64,000 bases of DNA, from contig NZ_AP026562.1 of assembly GCF_025997855.1 (NCBI RefSeq), positions 513,692-577,691 on the forward strand, written 5' to 3'. Position numbers and translations under genes: made by a program. Every line of letters begins with the position of its first letter. The first letter of the stretch is position 1. The notes beneath the pieces are model-generated. The model had not been told where the DNA came from. It saw only the letters and a program-made list of their open reading frames with translations, and did no database searches. Below are positions 10,891-20,600 of the stretch, piece by piece. Source of the DNA: Deinococcus aetherius (GTDB taxonomy: Bacteria; Deinococcota; Deinococci; Deinococcales; Deinococcaceae).

Positions 10891-11478
10891 TCACCCGTGG
10901 AAATGGAAGCGCCGCGCGCCGTCCCTGGAGGTCAGGTACGCGATCTCCCGCAGTCCCGCCGCCTCGTAGACGGCCCGCTGGGCCTCCGCTCCGCGCCGGG
11001 AGCCGTACACCACCCCCTCGAACCACCAGGCCTCCGCCAGCCAGCGGCGCACCGCCTCCAGGAACTCCCGCTCGAGGGCCTCGGTCGTGCCGCGCCGCAG
11101 CCAGGACTCCACCCGCACCCCGGCCCGCGCGAGCACCTCCCGCTCGGCATCACTCACGTGGTAACTGTCCAGGAAGGGCGCCACCTCGCTGAGGTAGAGC
11201 GAGCCCAGCAGCGTCCGCTCATCCGGCGTGAAGACGCTGAAGCCGTAAGCCTCGTCCCGGTCGTGCTCGCCGATGTGCATGTGCAGGTCTTCGAGGTTGG
11301 CCTGCGGGGTGAAGCTGTCCTCGGGCCACTCGGAGTCGCTCCAGACGCGCAACTCGTGCCTGGAGTCCATGACGGCCTCGTAGTCGAGGGCGTTGTCCTC
11401 CGGCCGCTGGCGGCGCAGCGTGAAGTGCGGGGTGACGAGGAAGTCGGGCACGGGAAGGTGATTCGGGTTCAGGGGCAT
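10891..11478 (-). CDS. GNAT-like acetyltransferase
   Basis: 195 residues. The order of elements is that of the RimJ/RimL branch of GNAT N-acetyltransferases: an N-terminal strand (TPHFTLRRQRPED), a central YGFSVFTPDERTLLGSLYLSEV resembling the acetyl-CoA-side strands, and a C-terminal strand-helix (AVYEAAGLREIAYLTSRDG). The usual Q/RxxGxG/A loop is not obvious, so the substrate and even activity are open. Its 3' end faces the two-component remnant; a broken second GNAT gene lies 130 bases upstream on the same strand. Confidence 0.6.
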   Translation of the reverse strand: MPLNPNHLPVPDFLVTPHFTLRRQRPEDNALDYEAVMDSRHELRVWSDSEWPEDSFTPQANLEDLHMHIGEHDRDEAYGFSVFTPDERTLLGSLYLSEVAPFLDSYHVSDAEREVLARAGVRVESWLRRGTTEALEREFLEAVRRWLAEAWWFEGVVYGSRRGAEAQRAVYEAAGLREIAYLTSRDGARRFHFHG

Positions 11479-11606
11479 GGAGTCAACCTACCCGGCCCGG
11501 CATGGTCGGCGGATGGCAGCGGGGTCGGCCGTCCGTGGCGAACCGCAGACACACGATGGGGGAGCGCCTTACGCCCGCGCTTTTCCCCTCTTGCCGCCGC
11601 CCCCGG

Positions 11607-11985
11607 TCATTCCAGGCGGCGCACCAGGGCCACGTGGTCCTCCCTGAATCCGGCCCGTTCGGAGAAGGCCCGCGCCCGGGTGTTGTTCCGGGACGTTTTC
11701 GACTTCACCTTGGCGGCGTCCATCAGGAAGCGGCCGACGCCCCGGCCCTCCGCCCCCCGGCCACGGCAAGGTTCTTGCCGAAGGCGCTCCGCTCCCCAGG
11801 CTTCCGGTACAGCAGGGTGAAGCCGAGCGGCTCCTCCCCCTCGTCCTGCGCGGGTCAGGACCGCCGACCCCTCCTCGGGCCCGTGGAAGACGCCCCGGAA
11901 CAGGTTCTCGTAGCTCGCCGCGAGCGCCGCCCGGTCCCGCCAGGCAGGGGCGGTGGCGGTCAGGCGTGGGACCAAGCGGAGCAGG
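11607..11985 (-). pseudogene. GNAT-family acetyltransferase, frameshifted
   Basis: Three pieces in different frames line up as one acetyltransferase: WRDRAALAASYENLFRGVF followed by GPEEGSAVLTR; then GFTLLYRKPGERSAFGKNLA in another frame; then RFLMDAAKVKSKTSRNNTRA and FSERAGFREDHVALVRRLE to the stop at 11607. The last piece is the typical C-terminal motif (residue-rich helix, then ERAGF). At least two frameshifts are needed, so the gene is dead unless these are sequencing errors. The upstream boundary is approximate. Confidence 0.6.
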
Positions 11986-12008
11986 AAGGGGAGACCCCGC
12001 GTGGTGGG

Positions 12009-12167
12009 CGTGTCTACGTGCTGCGCGTGTGGTACGAGGGGGAGGCCCCGACGCGGCGGCGGCACTGGCGGGCGTCCCCGCGCGAGGGGACCGACGGCGA
12101 GCGGCGGCACTTCGCCAGCATCGACGACTGCATCGAGCACCTCTCCGGCGAACTCGCGCGGCGCTGA
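12009..12167 (+). pseudogene. fragment of a small conserved protein (paralogue of the one at 44483)
   Basis: The frame RVYVLRVWYEG...HWRASPREG...RRHFASIDDCIEHLSGEL parallels VYLLRVWHEP...WRASMLLPQ...RRYFATPDALLDFLGERV encoded at 44483-44680. No ATG with a ribosome site precedes it in frame; the first possible start, a GTG at 12018, would remove part of the conserved opening. It adjoins the broken GNAT gene. It is therefore probably an N-terminally damaged copy, although use of a rare start cannot be excluded. Confidence 0.5.
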
Positions 12168-12295
12168 GGAGCGGGCATTCACAGGGGGCACGCCCTTCGC
12201 GCGGGGGGGTGCCCCTTCCCCCTGGGGCCGCGTCATCCTCCAATCATCCGCTGCCCCGTACGCTGCGGGCACGCCTAAAGGCGACGGAGGACCCC

Positions 12296-12691
12296 ATGAA
12301 CCGAACGACCCGCACCCTGACCGCCCTGCTCGGCCTCACCCTCACCCTCGGCGCCGGAGCCGTCCCCGCCGCCCGCACCATCAGCGGGACGATCACGGCG
12401 GCGGGCGGGCACTCCCTCAAGGACACGGTGGTCATCGCCTGCCCGAAAGGGGACTGCGACTCGGACGACGTGAAGGGCATGGTCGTCGAGAGCACGGGCG
12501 CGACCACCACCTTCACCCTGGGGGACCTCGACGACGTGGACTACGCGATCTACGCGGTGCAGGACAACGACGGCGACGAGGACGTGAGCGCGGGCGACTG
12601 GGTGGACCGCAACCTCGCCCAGGAGAAGGAGGCGGCGCTGGTGAAGATCGGCACGAAGACCGTCAAGCTCGAACTCGTGGAAGTGAAGTGA
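12296..12691 (+). CDS. small secreted protein of unknown function
   Basis: 131 residues starting at the ATG after GGAGGACCCC. A clear signal peptide (LTALLGLTLTLGAGAVPAA) is followed by a short beta-rich domain: ISGTITAAGGHSLKDTVVIA, then CPKGDCDSDD and later DNDGDEDVSAGDW. It resembles DUF2141/carboxypeptidase-regulatory-like folds, and the Asp-rich DNDGDED could bind calcium; both are inference. The stop lies five bases before the next gene, so the two are probably co-expressed. Confidence 0.75.
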   Translation: MNRTTRTLTALLGLTLTLGAGAVPAARTISGTITAAGGHSLKDTVVIACPKGDCDSDDVKGMVVESTGATTTFTLGDLDDVDYAIYAVQDNDGDEDVSAGDWVDRNLAQEKEAALVKIGTKTVKLELVEVK

Positions 12692-12696
12692 CGAAC

Positions 12697-13164
12697 ATGA
12701 AAACTCTCCTTGCCCTGATCGCCCTGTCCGCCGCCGCGACCAGCCTCGCCGCGCCCACCACGCCCACGATCCTCGACGCGAAGCCCTCGGCCATCGTGGA
12801 CCTGCTGAAAAACGAGGGCTACAAGCCCGAATTCAAGCCCGGCGACGACAAGACCTCGCCCTCCATCACCGTGAAATCTGAGGGCAACTCGTTCTACCTG
12901 TACTTCACGGGCTGCAAGGACGGGGTGTGCAAGCGCCTGAGCACCACGAACGGCTTCGAGCGCCCCAGCAAGGCCGACGACCTCGCCGCCAAGATCACCG
13001 CCTGGAACGCCAAGTGGTACAGCCAGGCCTACGAGGAGAAGGACGGCTCCGTGTACCTCGACGCCTCCTACGTCCTGACGGGCGGTTTCACCGCCGCCAA
13101 CTTCCTCGCGTGGTTCGACGCGTACAAGACCGAGTACGACGAATTCACGAACACGATCTACTGA
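12697..13164 (+). CDS. secreted YbjN-domain protein
   Basis: 155 residues: a signal peptide (MKTLLALIALSAAATSLAA) then a YbjN-like domain (PSAIVDLLKNEGYKPEF, YLYFTGCKDGVCKRLS, DASYVLTGGFTAANFLAWF). YbjN folds are chaperone-like alpha/beta proteins of unclear role, and Deinococcus carries several exported ones. The Cys pair GCKDGVC may form a disulfide. It follows the previous secreted protein after five bases. Confidence 0.8.
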   Translation: MKTLLALIALSAAATSLAAPTTPTILDAKPSAIVDLLKNEGYKPEFKPGDDKTSPSITVKSEGNSFYLYFTGCKDGVCKRLSTTNGFERPSKADDLAAKITAWNAKWYSQAYEEKDGSVYLDASYVLTGGFTAANFLAWFDAYKTEYDEFTNTIY

Positions 13165-13389
13165 CACGTCCCCTTCCAGGGCGGGGTTCCTGCGGGAGCC
13201 CCGCTCCTTCGTGCTGCTGGAGTGAGCCTTCTGTTCCCGGCGCTCCCCGCCGCCTGAGGTGGGCTCCGCCCCGATTTTGCCGGCTCTTTGGCAGGACCGT
13301 CCATCCTCGCCCGCCGTTGGGAAATCCGGGGACGGTGACTCACGGGTACGGCGGCCCCGAGCACGCACCGTTACCCCCGGCCCGGTACG

Positions 13390-14070
13390 ATGCCGGGCAT
13401 GACCCTTCCCCTCCTGCTCGGCCACCGGGGCTCTCCCCGGCGGCACCGTGAGAACACCCTGGCGAGTTTCCAGGCAGCCCTCGACGCCGGGCTCGACGGC
13501 GTGGAACTCGACGTGCGGCGCCTCGCGGACGGCACGCTGGTGGTCCACCACGACGAGCGGCTCTTCGACGGGCGGAGACTGGCGGACCTGAACCGGGCGC
13601 AGCTCGCCCCCCATCCCGTGCCCACGCTGGAGGAGGTCTGCGGCTGGGCGGCAGACACGGGCGCGTACCTCAACGTGGAACTCAAGTACGAGTCCGCCCT
13701 CCCCGACGACCGGGTGGCCCGCACCGCCGGGTTGCTGAGGCGGCACGGCCTGCTCGGTTCCACCATCGTGTCGAGCTTCAACCCCCTCTTCCTCGCCGCC
13801 CTGCGGAGGACGGCGCCAGGGGTCGAGCGCGGCTTTCTGTTCGACCGCGCTCCGGGGGTGGCGCCCCTGGTCGCCGCCCGGCTCGGGGTGAGCGCCCTGC
13901 ACCCGCGCCGCACCCTCGTCACGCCCGCGTTGATGGAGACGGCCCGGGGGCGGGGCTGGCGGGTCAACGTGTGGACGGTGAACGACCCGGACCTCGCGCG
14001 GCGCCTCGTGGACCTCGGGGTGGACGGGTTGATCGGGGACGTGCCGGAGGTGTTGCTCGCCGCGCGCTGA
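13390..14070 (+). CDS. ugpQ: glycerophosphodiester phosphodiesterase (UgpQ-like)
   Basis: 226 residues of GDPD fold, hydrolysing glycerophosphodiesters to glycerol-3-phosphate plus an alcohol. Catalytic and metal motifs are intact: LLGHRGSPRRHRENTLASF (His-Arg and Glu-Asn), VELDV, VVHHDERL and NVELKYE. No signal peptide, so it is cytoplasmic. It stands 132 bases upstream of ugpB and points the same way, giving an import-then-hydrolyse pathway for phospholipid head groups. The ATG at 13390 follows CCGGTACGATGCCGGGC with no strong ribosome site. Confidence 0.9.
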   Translation: MPGMTLPLLLGHRGSPRRHRENTLASFQAALDAGLDGVELDVRRLADGTLVVHHDERLFDGRRLADLNRAQLAPHPVPTLEEVCGWAADTGAYLNVELKYESALPDDRVARTAGLLRRHGLLGSTIVSSFNPLFLAALRRTAPGVERGFLFDRAPGVAPLVAARLGVSALHPRRTLVTPALMETARGRGWRVNVWTVNDPDLARRLVDLGVDGLIGDVPEVLLAAR

Positions 14071-14202
14071 AGCGGGTGGTATGCTGCGCTCACGAATCTC
14101 AATCTCGGTCCCGGCATGGGGCGTGGGCGCGGCAGACGGCCCGGCGCCCCGTGTGACGGGCCCCTGACCCCGACGCCGTACGCTCACTCCTCGGGAGGAC
14201 TC

Positions 14203-15489
14203 ATGAAAAAGCTGACGCTCACGCTCGCCCTGTTAGGCACGGCCTCCGCCCAGACCGTGACGGTGGACTTCTGGCACTCGTTCGGGGACGCCAAGCGCGC
14301 CGGGTGGATTCAGGCCCGCGCGGACGAGTACAACAAGACGCACCCGAACGTGAAGGTGGTGCCCGCATACAAGGGCGGATACAACGACTCCCTCCAGGCG
14401 ACCATCCTCGCCGCCCGGCAGGGCAAGCCGCCCGCCCTGGTGCAGATCTTCGAGGTCGGCAGCCAGCTCGCCCTCGACTCGGGGGTGTTTCAGCCCGTCA
14501 GCGGCATCAAGGCCGTGGACTTCAGCGACTACATCAAGCCGGTGATCAACTACTACACGATTGGCGGCAAGGTGAACTCGCTGCCCTTCAACTCGTCGAG
14601 CCCGGTGCTGTACTTCAACAAGAACCTGATGCGCAAGGCGGGCCTGGATGTCACCCGGCCCCCCGCCACCTTCGGCGAACTCCTCCAGGCCTGCGAGAAG
14701 ATCAAGGCGGCGAACCTCGACGCCAAGTGCCTGAGCGCGGCGCTGTACGGCTGGTTCGTGGAGCAGTGGATGAGCGAGCAGGGCGCGCAGCTCGTGAACA
14801 ACGGCAACGGGCGCCAGGGCCGCGCGACCGAGAGCAACCTCGACTCCCCGGCCGCCCGCAACATCTTCCAATTCATGAAGGACGTGAACGACAAGGGGTA
14901 CTACACCTACACGGGCAAGCTCGCCGACACCGACGGCGGCAACGCGATCTTCAGCAACCAGAAGGCCGTGTTCAATATCAACTCCACCGCCGACATCGGC
15001 AACGTGAGCGACTCGGCCAAGAAGGCGGGTTTTCAGCTCGGGATCGGCGTGCTGCCCATCCCCGACGGGGTGAAGCGCAATGGGGTGGTGATCGGCGGCG
15101 CGAGCCTGTGGATCGCCAAGAACATCCCCCGGCCCCAGGCAGAGGCCGCCCTCGACTTCGCCCTGTACATGACGAACACGGCGAACATGGCCGACTGGCA
15201 CAAGCTCACGGGCTACTACCCGGTGCGCAACTCCTCCATCGCCCTCCTGCGCAAGCAGGGCTGGTTCAAGCAGACGCCGCTGCAACTCGTCGCCTTCAAC
15301 CAGCTCCTGCGCACGACGCCGAACGTCGCCTCGGCGGGGGCCCTGAACGGCACCGCCATCCAGACCCGCAAGATCGTGGAAGAAGGCCTCCAGAAGGTGC
15401 TCGGCGGCACGGGCGTGGACGCCGCGATGAAGGACACCAAGGCCCGCGTGGACGCCGCGCTGCGCGAGTACAACTCCAACTTCCGCTGA
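14203..15489 (+). CDS. ugpB: glycerol-3-phosphate/glycerophosphodiester ABC importer, binding protein UgpB
   Basis: 428 residues with a signal peptide (LTLTLALLGTASAQ) and the UgpB pattern: VDFWHSF, then VPAYKGGYNDSLQATI, AARQGKPPALVQIFEVGSQ and LPFNSSSPVLYFNK. This region closely follows E. coli UgpB (FWHSM, PTYKGNY, QVYEVG), which favours phosphodiester rather than sugar binding. The ATG follows GGGAGGACTC. It leads a binding protein-permease-permease operon, with a GDPD gene upstream. A -10-like TATGCT lies at about 14079-14085 without a clear -35. Confidence 0.85.
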   Translation: MKKLTLTLALLGTASAQTVTVDFWHSFGDAKRAGWIQARADEYNKTHPNVKVVPAYKGGYNDSLQATILAARQGKPPALVQIFEVGSQLALDSGVFQPVSGIKAVDFSDYIKPVINYYTIGGKVNSLPFNSSSPVLYFNKNLMRKAGLDVTRPPATFGELLQACEKIKAANLDAKCLSAALYGWFVEQWMSEQGAQLVNNGNGRQGRATESNLDSPAARNIFQFMKDVNDKGYYTYTGKLADTDGGNAIFSNQKAVFNINSTADIGNVSDSAKKAGFQLGIGVLPIPDGVKRNGVVIGGASLWIAKNIPRPQAEAALDFALYMTNTANMADWHKLTGYYPVRNSSIALLRKQGWFKQTPLQLVAFNQLLRTTPNVASAGALNGTAIQTRKIVEEGLQKVLGGTGVDAAMKDTKARVDAALREYNSNFR

Positions 15490-15564
15490 AGCCCGCCCGC
15501 GTGGCGCGCCCCCCGTCCGGCGGGGGTGCGCCGCGCGGTTCGCCTTGCCGCCCCCGGAGGACCC

Positions 15565-16521
15565 ATGACCGCCCTTCCGACCACACCTCCCGCCGAGGCG
15601 GCCCCCCCCGTCCGCGAGACCGAGGCCGCCCCCGCCTTTCGCGGCCGGGTGCTGCCGTGGCTCTTTCTCGCGCCCACGCTGGCCGTCCTCGCCCTCTTCC
15701 TGTACCTGCCCGCCGCCCAGACGCTGAAGTTGAGCGCCTACCGCAGCAACATCGTCCTGGGCACCCAGCAGTTCGTGGGCCTGTCGAACTTCACCGAACT
15801 CCTGAGCAGCCCGGTCTACCGGCAGGTCGTGGGGCAGACCCTCGGCTTCGTGGCGCTCGTCGTGGTGCTGGGGCTGGGGCTCGGCCTCGGCCTCGCGTGG
15901 CTGGCGAGCCGCCCGATTCGTGGGGGGAGAGTCTACCGCCTGCTCCTGATCTTTCCGTACGCGCTCTCCCCGGCGGTGGCCGGGACGCTGTGGCTCTTCC
16001 TCTTCAACCCCGAGATCGGCGCCGTCAACCAGCTCCTCGGATCGCTCTTCGGCATCCGTCCCCGCTGGCTCGACGACCCCACCCTCGCCTTCGGGCTGGT
16101 GACCGCCGCCGCCGTGTGGAAGGGGCTGGGGTACAATGTGGTCTTCTACCTCGCGGCGCTCACGAACCTGCCCAAGGAGGTGCTGGAGGCCGCCGAGATC
16201 GACGGGGCGAACGGCGCCCAGAGCTTCTGGCGGGTGGTCGTGCCTCTGCTCTCGCCCATGACGTTTTTCCTGCTCTTCACGAACGTCGTGTACGCCCTGT
16301 TCGACTCCTTCGGGCTGGTGGACATCCTGACGCGCGGCGGGCCGATCCAGGGACAGGCGGGCGCGACGACCTTCCTGATCTACCAGCTCTACGAGGACGC
16401 CTTCCGTAACTTCCGCACCGGCCTCGCGGCGGCCCAGGCCGTGCTGATGCTCGTGCTCGTCGCCGCGATCACCCTGCTGCAATTCCGCTTCGGCAGCCGG
16501 AGGGTCCACTATGGCGCTTGA
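15565..16521 (+). CDS. ugpA: ABC importer permease UgpA
   Basis: 318 residues, with a short cytoplasmic N-terminus and six predicted membrane helices beginning VLPWLFLAPTLAVLALFLYL. The cytoplasmic coupling loop is LEAAEIDGANGAQSFWRV (EAA motif), where the ATPase docks. The ATG at 15565 has GGAGGACCC in front. It overlaps ugpE by 11 bases, indicating coupled translation. Assignment to UgpA follows from the UgpB neighbour. Confidence 0.85.
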   Translation: MTALPTTPPAEAAPPVRETEAAPAFRGRVLPWLFLAPTLAVLALFLYLPAAQTLKLSAYRSNIVLGTQQFVGLSNFTELLSSPVYRQVVGQTLGFVALVVVLGLGLGLGLAWLASRPIRGGRVYRLLLIFPYALSPAVAGTLWLFLFNPEIGAVNQLLGSLFGIRPRWLDDPTLAFGLVTAAAVWKGLGYNVVFYLAALTNLPKEVLEAAEIDGANGAQSFWRVVVPLLSPMTFFLLFTNVVYALFDSFGLVDILTRGGPIQGQAGATTFLIYQLYEDAFRNFRTGLAAAQAVLMLVLVAAITLLQFRFGSRRVHYGA

Positions 16522-17377
16522 GCGGGTGGAGGTCCGGCGGGCGGCGCCCTCCGTGAGCGGACGCAGGCGCCGTTCGCACGCCCTGACGCACGCGGCGCTC
16601 CTCGTGGCAGTGTTCCTCGTCGGGGTGCCGCTGCTGTTCGCCCTGATCAAGGCCACCCAGACGAGCGATCAGGTCGTCACCCCCAGCCTGCTTCCCGGCG
16701 GGGCCTTTTTCACCAACCTGGAGCGGGTGTGGACCGAGGCGAACCTGGGGCGGTACATGCTCAACTCGTTCATCGTCACCATCGCCGTCGTGGTGGGGAA
16801 GACCATCCTGTCGGTCCTCGCCGCCCTCGCGTTCGTGTACTTCCGCTTCCCGCTGCGCTCGCTGACCTTTGCCCTGGTCCTGTTCACGCTGATGCTGCCG
16901 ACGGAACTTCTGATCGTGGCGCTCTTCGACCTCGTGTCCTCGCGGCTGGGGTGGGCGAACTCGTACCTGGCGATCATCGTGCCGTTCCTGGCCTCGGCGA
17001 CGGGGACCTTCCTGTTCCGCCAGCACTTCCTGAACATCCCCTCTTCCCTGGCGGACGCGGCGCGGATCGACGGGTGCGGGCCGCTGCTGTTCCTGCGCCA
17101 CGTGCTGTTGCCGCTGAGCGCGAACACCATCGGCGCCCTCGCGGTCATCCAGTTCGTGTACGTGTGGGACCAGTACCTCTGGCCGCTCGTGATCATGCAG
17201 AGCGACGAGCGGCAGGTCGTGCAGGTGGGCCTGCGCAAGCTGATCGACGTGGGCGGGCAGACCGACTGGGGCGCGGTGATGGCGGGGACCATCGTGACCC
17301 TGCTGCCGCCCCTGCTCGTGTTCACTCTGCTTCAGGAGCAGTTCAGCAAGGGCTTCGCGCTGGGGCAGGAGAAGTGA
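16511..17377 (+). CDS. ugpE: ABC importer permease UgpE
   Basis: 288 residues with six membrane helices and the coupling loop LADAARIDGCGPLLFLRHV. It ends the operon; no ATPase gene (ugpC) follows, so the complex must use an ATPase encoded elsewhere, possibly one shared among importers or the one at 51319. The 230 bases after the stop hold no gene. Confidence 0.85.
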   Translation: MALERVEVRRAAPSVSGRRRRSHALTHAALLVAVFLVGVPLLFALIKATQTSDQVVTPSLLPGGAFFTNLERVWTEANLGRYMLNSFIVTIAVVVGKTILSVLAALAFVYFRFPLRSLTFALVLFTLMLPTELLIVALFDLVSSRLGWANSYLAIIVPFLASATGTFLFRQHFLNIPSSLADAARIDGCGPLLFLRHVLLPLSANTIGALAVIQFVYVWDQYLWPLVIMQSDERQVVQVGLRKLIDVGGQTDWGAVMAGTIVTLLPPLLVFTLLQEQFSKGFALGQEK

Positions 17378-17607
17378 AGTCCCGCCGTTCGTAGGGGCAG
17401 AGCACGGCGCCCGGCACCTCCTCCACATCTCCCGGAGCGGTGCCGTGCGCCGTTGTGGCGTCTCCCTCACGGTGTCCGGCGTGGTCGCCTGCTCTCGCCG
17501 AGTTAGGCGGAATGTGTTCCACCTGAACTTCCCGTGACGAAAATGTGCTTTCCTCTTCCTCGGTTGCAAAACCCCCCAATCCAACCCCTGCCCCCCCAAG
17601 GAGAACC

Positions 17608-20600
17608 ATGCGTCTGTCCATCCTGGCTCTGTCCTGCTCCCTGCTGCTCGCCGCGTGCAGCGGCACGCCCGCCCCCGACGCCTCGGCCACCGACACCGGA
17701 GTTCAGGCTCTCACCCAGAAGGAAGCCACCCTTCAGGTCAAGGTCGCGCCCGAGGTCAAGTTCGTGACGGTCGAACTCAGCGGCGGCAAGCTGGACGCGC
17801 CCCGAACCTTCACGGCCACCCCCAAGGACGGCCAGGCGACTGTCGTCCTGGGTGACCTCCCGAACGGCAACCCCAAGTACCGGGCGGTGATCCGCGCCTT
17901 CGACAACGCCGACCGCGCCGTGGTGCTGTACCGGGCGGAGACCGAACTGAACACGGCGGGCGGCAAGACGCTCACCGCCCCGGCCCTGACCCGCGTGACC
18001 GCCACCGTCACCGTCACCGCCTCCCCCGTGCTGGCGCAAAGCACCACCTTCACGGCCACGCTCGGCGACCTCAGCCAGCCCCTCAAGGGCGAGGGCGAGC
18101 AGGCCACCGCCCAATTTGCAAATGTTCCCACGGCGCGCGGCCTGACCGTCACCGTGCAGGGCGTCGGCGCCGACGGGCAGGTCACCCAGCAGGGCCAGAC
18201 GACCTTCAACCTCAGCGAGGGGGGCGCGAAGGCCAGCGTTACCCTGACGGCGGTGGCGAGCTGCCCCGTGGCCGCCGGTCCGCTGACGGCCATTCCCGCG
18301 ATCCAGGGCAGCGGCGCGGCGAGCGCGCTCGTGGGCCAGAGCGTGACCGTGCGCGGCGTTGTGATCGGCGACTACCAGACCGGTCTGGGCGGCTTTTTCC
18401 TCCAGGACGCGAAGGGTGACAACGACGCGGCGACGAGCGACGGCCTCTTCGTGTTCACGGGCGCCGCGCCCCAGAACGTCGCGCCCGGCGACCTCGTGCA
18501 GTTCACGGGCGTGGTGCGCGAGTTCAAGGCGAGCAGCGACAGGAAGGCCGACACCGCCACCCAGCTCGACACCCTCAGCAACTTCACGAAATGCGCGGGC
18601 GGCCTGGTCGTGAAGCCGGTGGAAGTGAAGGCCCCCTTCAACGACCTCGAACGCTACGAGGGGATGCTCGTCACCTTCCCCGAGAAGCTGACCGTGACGG
18701 ACAACTTCGGCCTGGGGCGTTACGGTGAACTCGGGCTCGCGGCGGGCGGGAGACTGTTCAACCCCACGAACGGCAACGTGGCGACGACGGTGGCCGAGAA
18801 CGACGCCCGGCGCATCGTCCTCGACGACGGCAGCAGCCGCCAGAACCCGGCCACCGTGCCTTACCTCGACGCGCAGAACACCCGCCGCACCGGGGACAGC
18901 ATCACGGGGCTGACCGGCGTGCTGCGCTACGCCAACGACGCCTTCAAGGTCGAGCCGACCGGGGCCGTGGCCTTTGTGAACGAGAACCCGCGCCTGGAGA
19001 AGCCGAAGGACGTTGGCGGCACGCTCAAGGTCGCGGGCGCCAACGTGCTGAACTACTTCACGACTTTCACGAGCGCCGACCGGGGCGCCGACAGCGCCTA
19101 TGAGTTTGCCCGCCAGAAGGCGAAGGTCATCGCGTCTCTCAAGGGGCTGGACGCCGACATCGTGACCCTGATGGAGGTGCAGAACAACGGCGACGTGGCC
19201 CTGAATGACCTCGTGAGCGGGCTGAACGAGGCGGTCGGCGCGGGCACCTACGCGGCGGTCCAGACGGGCGTGATCGGCACGGACGCGATCAAGGTCGCCA
19301 TGATCTACAAGCCCGCGCGCGTCACATTGGTCGGCAGCCCGGTCGTGGACGACAACACGGACAACGTCTACAGCCGCCCGCCCCTCGCCCAGACCTTCCA
19401 GGACAAGACCACGGGCGGCGTGCTCACCGTCGTCGCCAACCACCTCAAGAGCAAGGGGAGCTGCCCCACGAGCGGCGACGTGGACACCGGCCAGGGCTGC
19501 TGGAACCAGCTCCGGGTGCAGCAGGCGCAGAAGCTCCTGGGCTTCGTGGACCGCCTCAAGACCCGCAGCGGGGACCAGGATGTCCTCCTGATGGGCGACT
19601 TCAACGCCTACGGCGACGAGGACCCGATCAAGACCATCGTGGCGGCGGGCTTCGTGAGCGAGAACAAGCGCGTTCCGGCCGAGGACCGCTACTCGTACCA
19701 GTTCGGCGGGCAGTTCGGCTACCTCGACCACGCGCTCGCCTCCCAGAATCTCGACACGCAGGTCACGGGCATCACCGAGTGGCACATCAACTCGGACGAG
19801 CCCACCTTCATCGACTACAACGTGGAGTTCAAGAACAACCCGAACTGCACAGGCAGCTCCTGCACGACCCCCGACCTCTACCAGCCGAACGCCTTCCGCG
19901 CGAGCGACCACGACCCGGTGCTGATCGGCCTGAACCTCACCCGGGACGAGGTGCGCCAGCCCCTGAGCGTCACCGCCACGGGCGCGGCGAGCGTCACGGC
20001 CGGGCAGGCGTACACGCTGAGCATCGCCACGAATCCCACGCCGGACAGCCTGCGCGTGAACTGGGGCGACGGCACCGCCGAGGAAACCCTCTCGCCGACC
20101 GCCACGAGCGCCACGCACACCTTCGCCGCCGCCGGGCCGTACACCGTCACGGTGACGGGCACTGCGAACGGTGAGACTCAGAGCGCCACGCAGACCGTGA
20201 CCGTGAACGCGGTTCCCACCGGCGTCGCCAAGCTCGTCGTCAGCCAGGTTTTCGGCGGGGGCGGGAACTCCGGCTCGGTGTACAAGAACGACTTCATCGA
20301 GATCTTCAACGCCGGGAGCGAGGCCGTGAACCTCGCCGGGTACTCGGTGCAGTACGCGAGCGCGACCGGCACCTCCTGGCAGGTCACCCCCCTCACGAGC
20401 TTCAACCTCGCCCCCGGGCAGTATTACCTCGTTCAGGAGATGGTAGGCACGGGCGGCACCACGAGCCTGCCGACTCCCGACGCGACGGGCAACATCCCCA
20501 TGAGCGGCTCGGCGGGGCAGGTCCTGATCGCTGAGGGGACGACGGCGGTGACCGACAGGGCGAACGCGAACGTCCGTGACTACGTCTCCTACTCCGGACT

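Noticed and set aside
10128..11192. Continuous plus-strand frame through the two-component remnant and the GNAT gene
   Set aside because: Only the 10430-10656 part has protein-like membrane segments; the rest is antisense to the GNAT gene or low complexity.
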